Origin: an uncultured Eubacteriales bacterium
Lineage (GTDB): Bacteria; Bacillota; Clostridia; Oscillospirales; Oscillospiraceae
DNA length: 16,675 nucleotides
Direction of reading: 5' to 3'
Assembly: GCA_905202605.1 (NCBI GenBank)
Contig: CAJKSU010000040.1
Coordinates: 1 to 16,675 of the forward strand
In this document: one piece after another, positions 14,030 to 16,675 of the stretch
Numbering within the stretch: the first letter of the stretch is position 1
Layout of the letters: the number at the start of each line of letters is the position of its first letter
The notes under the pieces: model-generated
Databases searched by the model: none
What the model was told of the DNA's origin: nothing
What the model saw: only the letters and a program-made list of their open reading frames with translations
Made by a program: the position numbers and the translations under genes

Positions 14030-14060
14030 TGGCCCGGATTCCATAGCGGGGTTCGGGCCA
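14030..14060 (+). other. Intercistronic hairpin between cbiK and the NEAT-like gene
   Basis: A 13-base stem (14030-14042 with 14048-14060, three G-T pairs) closes on an ATAGC loop seven bases after the cbiK stop. No T-run follows. It may adjust the relative expression of the two genes by mRNA processing, stability or partial attenuation; the role is inferred. Confidence 0.5.
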
Positions 14061-14083
14061 TTCGGCATAACAGGAGAGATACT

Positions 14084-15055
14084 ATGAAAAATCGGAACAT
14101 CGCGCTGCTGCTGGCAGCGGGAATGCTGCTGGGGTTGCTGAGCGCCTGCAGCAGCGAAGCGGGTTCGGCGGCATCCAGCTTGTCGGCAGCGCCGGAAATA
14201 ACAGAAACACCGGAAGTACAGGAAGCATCGGAGACAGAGGGCAGCGCCGCAGAATCGGCTGCGCCGAAAGCGGATCAGGTGGCAAGCACCGGAGAGATGA
14301 CCACGGTAGAGGACGTGGTGGAGGAGGGCATGGCCCCTGTTTATCCTTCGGAGCTGAAGGACGGCACCTATGAGGTGGAGATGAAGTCGTCTTCCTCCAT
14401 GTTCAAGGTAGATCGCTGTGAGCTGAAGGTGGAGAATGGAACCATGCAGGCGGTACTGTATATGACCAGCCAGTCCTATCTCTACCTCTATGCGGGAACC
14501 GCGCAGGAGGCCGCCAAGGCGGATGAGGCGTACTATATTCCCAGAGAGGATGCGGGGGACGGTATGGGCAGCTTTACCCTGCCGGTGGAGGCGCTGGATA
14601 CCGGCGTTTCCTGTGCCGCGTTCAGCAAAAAGAAAGAAAAATGGTACGACAGAACCCTGCTGTTCCGGGCGGATTCTCTGCCTCAGGAGGCTTTTCTGGA
14701 GGCACGGGGAACCAGCGCGTCGAATCTGGCGCTGGATGACGGCGAGTATACCGTAGATGTGACCATTTCCGGCGGCTCCGGACGCGCCAGCGTGGAATCT
14801 CCCGCAAAGCTGACGGTCAGCGGCGGGGAGTTTACCGCAACCATTCTGTGGAGCAGCTCCAACTATGACTATATGCTGGTGGACGGCGTTCAGTATGACC
14901 CGGTAAATACCGAGGGGAATTCCACCTTTGAGATCCCGGTTCTTACCTTTGATGCCCCGGTGGCGGTGCAGGCGGATACCACAGCAATGAGCCAGCCCTA
15001 TCTCATTGACTATACGCTGACCTTTGATTCTTCGTCCATCACCTCCGCTTCATGA
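14084..15055 (+). CDS. Lipoprotein with two NEAT-like tetrapyrrole-binding repeats
   Basis: The 323-residue protein has a lipoprotein signal with lipobox LSAC (C22), a low-complexity Ser/Ala/Glu linker to about 85, and two related beta-rich repeats. Repeat 1 (about 91-200) begins DGTYEVEM and ends KWYDRTLLFRADS; repeat 2 (about 218-318) begins DGEYTVDV and ends YLIDYTLTFDSSS. Both share an L-x-V-x-x-G strand, an S-rich turn before an aromatic pair (YLYLY; YDYM), and a late F-x-(L/I)-PV strand. This is the layout of Gram-positive NEAT domains, which bind haem. Repeat 2 has Y306-x-x-x-Y310, the spacing of the NEAT haem-ligating tyrosine pair; repeat 1 has K184 in the first position and may not bind the same way. 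The assignment is by motif and order, not by search. Its neighbours are the chelatase and an overlapping solute-binding protein gene, which suggest a capture-and-relay role. Confidence 0.65.
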   Translation: MKNRNIALLLAAGMLLGLLSACSSEAGSAASSLSAAPEITETPEVQEASETEGSAAESAAPKADQVASTGEMTTVEDVVEEGMAPVYPSELKDGTYEVEMKSSSSMFKVDRCELKVENGTMQAVLYMTSQSYLYLYAGTAQEAAKADEAYYIPREDAGDGMGSFTLPVEALDTGVSCAAFSKKKEKWYDRTLLFRADSLPQEAFLEARGTSASNLALDDGEYTVDVTISGGSGRASVESPAKLTVSGGEFTATILWSSSNYDYMLVDGVQYDPVNTEGNSTFEIPVLTFDAPVAVQADTTAMSQPYLIDYTLTFDSSSITSAS

Positions 15056-16182
15056 GAAGGGCAAAGCTGATTGCGGCGGCACTGCTCCCGCTGTGCCTGT
15101 GCGCCTGCGGGAAGACAGAGGACAGCGGCTGGAACGGTCTGAACAAGACCGGCAGCATGGAGCTGGAATATGCGCAGGGCTTTCAGGTGGACTATTATGA
15201 GGGCGGCTATGATCTGATTACCATTGAGGAAGATCAGTATCTGTTGGTACCGGAGGGAAAAACAGCGCCGGAGGGGCTGGATGACCGTGTGACGGTGCTG
15301 CAGGAGCCGCTGGAGAATCTCTATGTGGCCTCCTCCTCGGCCATGGATCTGTTTTTGCAGGCAGGGGCCATCGAGCAGGTGGACATGACCAGCACCAGCG
15401 CGGAAAACTGGGCAATCCCAGAGATTCGAGACAAGGTCGCTGCCGACGATATCCTCTTTGTGGGGAAGTACAATGCGCCGGACTATGAGGTGGTGCTGGA
15501 CGAAGGCTGCGGCCTTGCGGTGGAGAACACCATGATTTCCCACAGCCCGGAGGTAAAGGAAAAGCTGGAGCAGCTGGGCGTTCCGGTATTGGTGGAGCGC
15601 TCCAGCTATGAGGAAGGCCCGCTGGGACGGGTCGAATGGATCAAGCTCTACGGCCTGCTCACCGGGCATCTGGACGAAGCGGAGCAGTTCTTCCGGAATA
15701 GCGTTCAGCAGGTACAGGCTGTGGAGCAGATGGCGGCGGGCAATGAGACAGGGCGCCCTACTGTGGCGTTTTTCTATTTCACCGCCTCCGGCTATGCCAA
15801 TGTGCGGACGCCCAATGATTACATATCCCAGATGATCGAGCTGGCAGGGGGAAGCTACGCCTTTTCTGCGGACGAGCTGGGAGAACAGGGAAACCGCTCC
15901 ACAGTCAACATGGATCCGGAACAGTTTTATGCTACGGCAAAGGACGCGGATATTCTGATCTACAACAGCACCGTAGAGGGGGCGCTTCCCTCTCTGGATG
16001 CGCTGCTTGAAAAAAACCCGCTGATGAAGAATTGCCGGGCGATTTCGACGGGAAATGTCTTCTGCACCGGGCAGAATATGTTCCAGCAGGTCAGCGGAAC
16101 GGCGGAGATGATCTCAGACCTCCATGCGGTGATCTCCGGAGACACGGAGCAGCCGCTGACGTTTTTGTATCGGCTCCAATAG
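15052..16182 (+). CDS. Class III substrate-binding lipoprotein of an ABC importer
   Basis: This 376-residue protein resembles the periplasmic-binding protein 2 family (PF01497: BtuF, FepB, FhuD), which deliver corrinoids, haem or siderophores to FecCD/BtuC-type permeases. A short signal peptide ends in the lipobox LCAC (C19). The C-terminal half shows the family pattern: EWIKLYGLLTGHLDEAEQFF helix (about 195-214), FFYFTASGYANVRTPNDYISQMIELAGG (about 240-267) and DADILIYNST (about 308-317). The ATG overlaps the preceding gene by four bases and no strong ribosome binding site is seen, so translation is probably coupled. The cobalamin riboswitch favours a corrinoid ligand and the NEAT-like neighbour favours haem or another tetrapyrrole; sequence alone does not decide. 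Confidence 0.85.
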   Translation: MRRAKLIAAALLPLCLCACGKTEDSGWNGLNKTGSMELEYAQGFQVDYYEGGYDLITIEEDQYLLVPEGKTAPEGLDDRVTVLQEPLENLYVASSSAMDLFLQAGAIEQVDMTSTSAENWAIPEIRDKVAADDILFVGKYNAPDYEVVLDEGCGLAVENTMISHSPEVKEKLEQLGVPVLVERSSYEEGPLGRVEWIKLYGLLTGHLDEAEQFFRNSVQQVQAVEQMAAGNETGRPTVAFFYFTASGYANVRTPNDYISQMIELAGGSYAFSADELGEQGNRSTVNMDPEQFYATAKDADILIYNSTVEGALPSLDALLEKNPLMKNCRAISTGNVFCTGQNMFQQVSGTAEMISDLHAVISGDTEQPLTFLYRLQ

Positions 16183-16194
16183 AAAGGAAGGGCT

Positions 16195-16675
16195 ATGCTG
16201 CAACATGAAAAGCGCCGCTGTCTGGCGGCATTTGGGATCCTTGGGGTACTGCTGCTGGTATTCCTGCTGTTGAATCTGCGGATTGGCAGCGTGGAAGTGC
16301 CGCTGGGGGAGCTGATCGGGATTCTCCGGGGGCGGCAGCACGATTCCACCGCCGGACAGATCATCTGGACGATCCGGATGCCCCGGATGATCGCGGCGGC
16401 GGTGCTGGGCGGTGCGCTGGCGGTGGCGGGCTTCCTGCTGCAAACGTTCTTTTCCAATCCCATTGCGGGGCCGTTTGTGCTGGGCATTTCCTCCGGGGCG
16501 AAGCTGACCGTGGCAATCACCATGATCCTGAGCCTGAATATGGGGGAAAATCTTTCCTCCGGGGCAATGATCCTCTCTGCCTTTGTGGGCGCGGGGCTAT
16601 CCATGGGGATGATCCTTGCGATTTCCGGAAGGGTCAGCCGGATGAGCGTGCTGGTGGTCTGCGGCGTGATGAGCG
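16195..16675 (+). CDS. FecCD/BtuC-family ABC permease, cut by the window end
   Basis: About 160 codons of a permease are visible from ATG 16195, preceded by GAAAGGAAGG. The first hydrophobic helix is at about 12-28. The family-typical TIRMPRMIAAAVLGGALAVAG (about 59-79) follows, then LLQTFFSNPIAGPFVLGISSGA (about 81-102), matching the R-x-PR and NPLA-x-P-x-x-LG-x-SSGA motifs of BtuC, FecCD and FhuB. It follows the binding-protein gene by 12 bases in the same operon; the ATPase subunit would be expected beyond the window. The protein is incomplete only because of the window boundary. Confidence 0.92.
   Translation, partial: MLQHEKRRCLAAFGILGVLLLVFLLLNLRIGSVEVPLGELIGILRGRQHDSTAGQIIWTIRMPRMIAAAVLGGALAVAGFLLQTFFSNPIAGPFVLGISSGAKLTVAITMILSLNMGENLSSGAMILSAFVGAGLSMGMILAISGRVSRMSVLVVCGVMS

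Noticed and set aside
1..16675. CRISPR arrays, insertion sequences, integrases, attachment sites or prophage genes
   Set aside because: No regularly spaced repeats, transposase or integrase motifs, or terminal inverted repeats were found. The tRNA at the left edge is a potential integration site, but nothing mobile adjoins it on the visible side.

Overview
The window looks like chromosome of a strictly anaerobic, Gram-positive, moderately GC-rich member of the Clostridia, possibly an Oscillospiraceae-type gut fermenter. The reasons are an Rnf complex in the clostridial order rnfCDGEAB, a trimeric NAD- and ferredoxin-linked [FeFe] hydrogenase, three consecutive Gram-positive-style lipoproteins, and strong AGGAGG ribosome binding sites. 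The family-level placement is inference; no rRNA is present.

Layout. Positions 1-50 (minus) hold the 5' part of a tRNA-Gly with the unusual anticodon ACC. Its promoter diverges from that of the rnf operon (236-5175, plus; six tightly packed genes, several with ATGA overlaps). A convergent hairpin-rich spacer (5176-5370) separates rnf from a minus-strand sodium:solute symporter (5371-6804) that starts at TTG and has a long leader with mutually exclusive helices. A small sigma-70 family factor without an adjacent anti-sigma gene lies at 7364-7918 (plus). A bidirectional hairpin ends it and the convergent hydrogenase operon hydC-hydB-hydA (12180 down to 8089, minus). A possible Rex operator sits next to the hydrogenase promoter.

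From 12523 rightwards a near-consensus promoter drives a cobalamin riboswitch with terminator-like hairpins. Behind it are a CbiK-type cobaltochelatase made as a lipoprotein, a lipoprotein with two NEAT-like repeats, a class III substrate-binding lipoprotein and the start of a FecCD-type ABC permease, cut by the window end.

How the genes fit together. Rnf couples reduced ferredoxin oxidation and NAD+ reduction to Na+ or H+ export. HydABC connects the same ferredoxin and NADH pools to H2. The symporter could spend the ion gradient. The right-hand operon reads as a B12-regulated surface system for catching, possibly re-metallating, and importing a tetrapyrrole (corrinoid or haem). It is the most interesting part of the window: a secreted chelatase, a NEAT-like binder with a YxxxY motif and an importer under one riboswitch.
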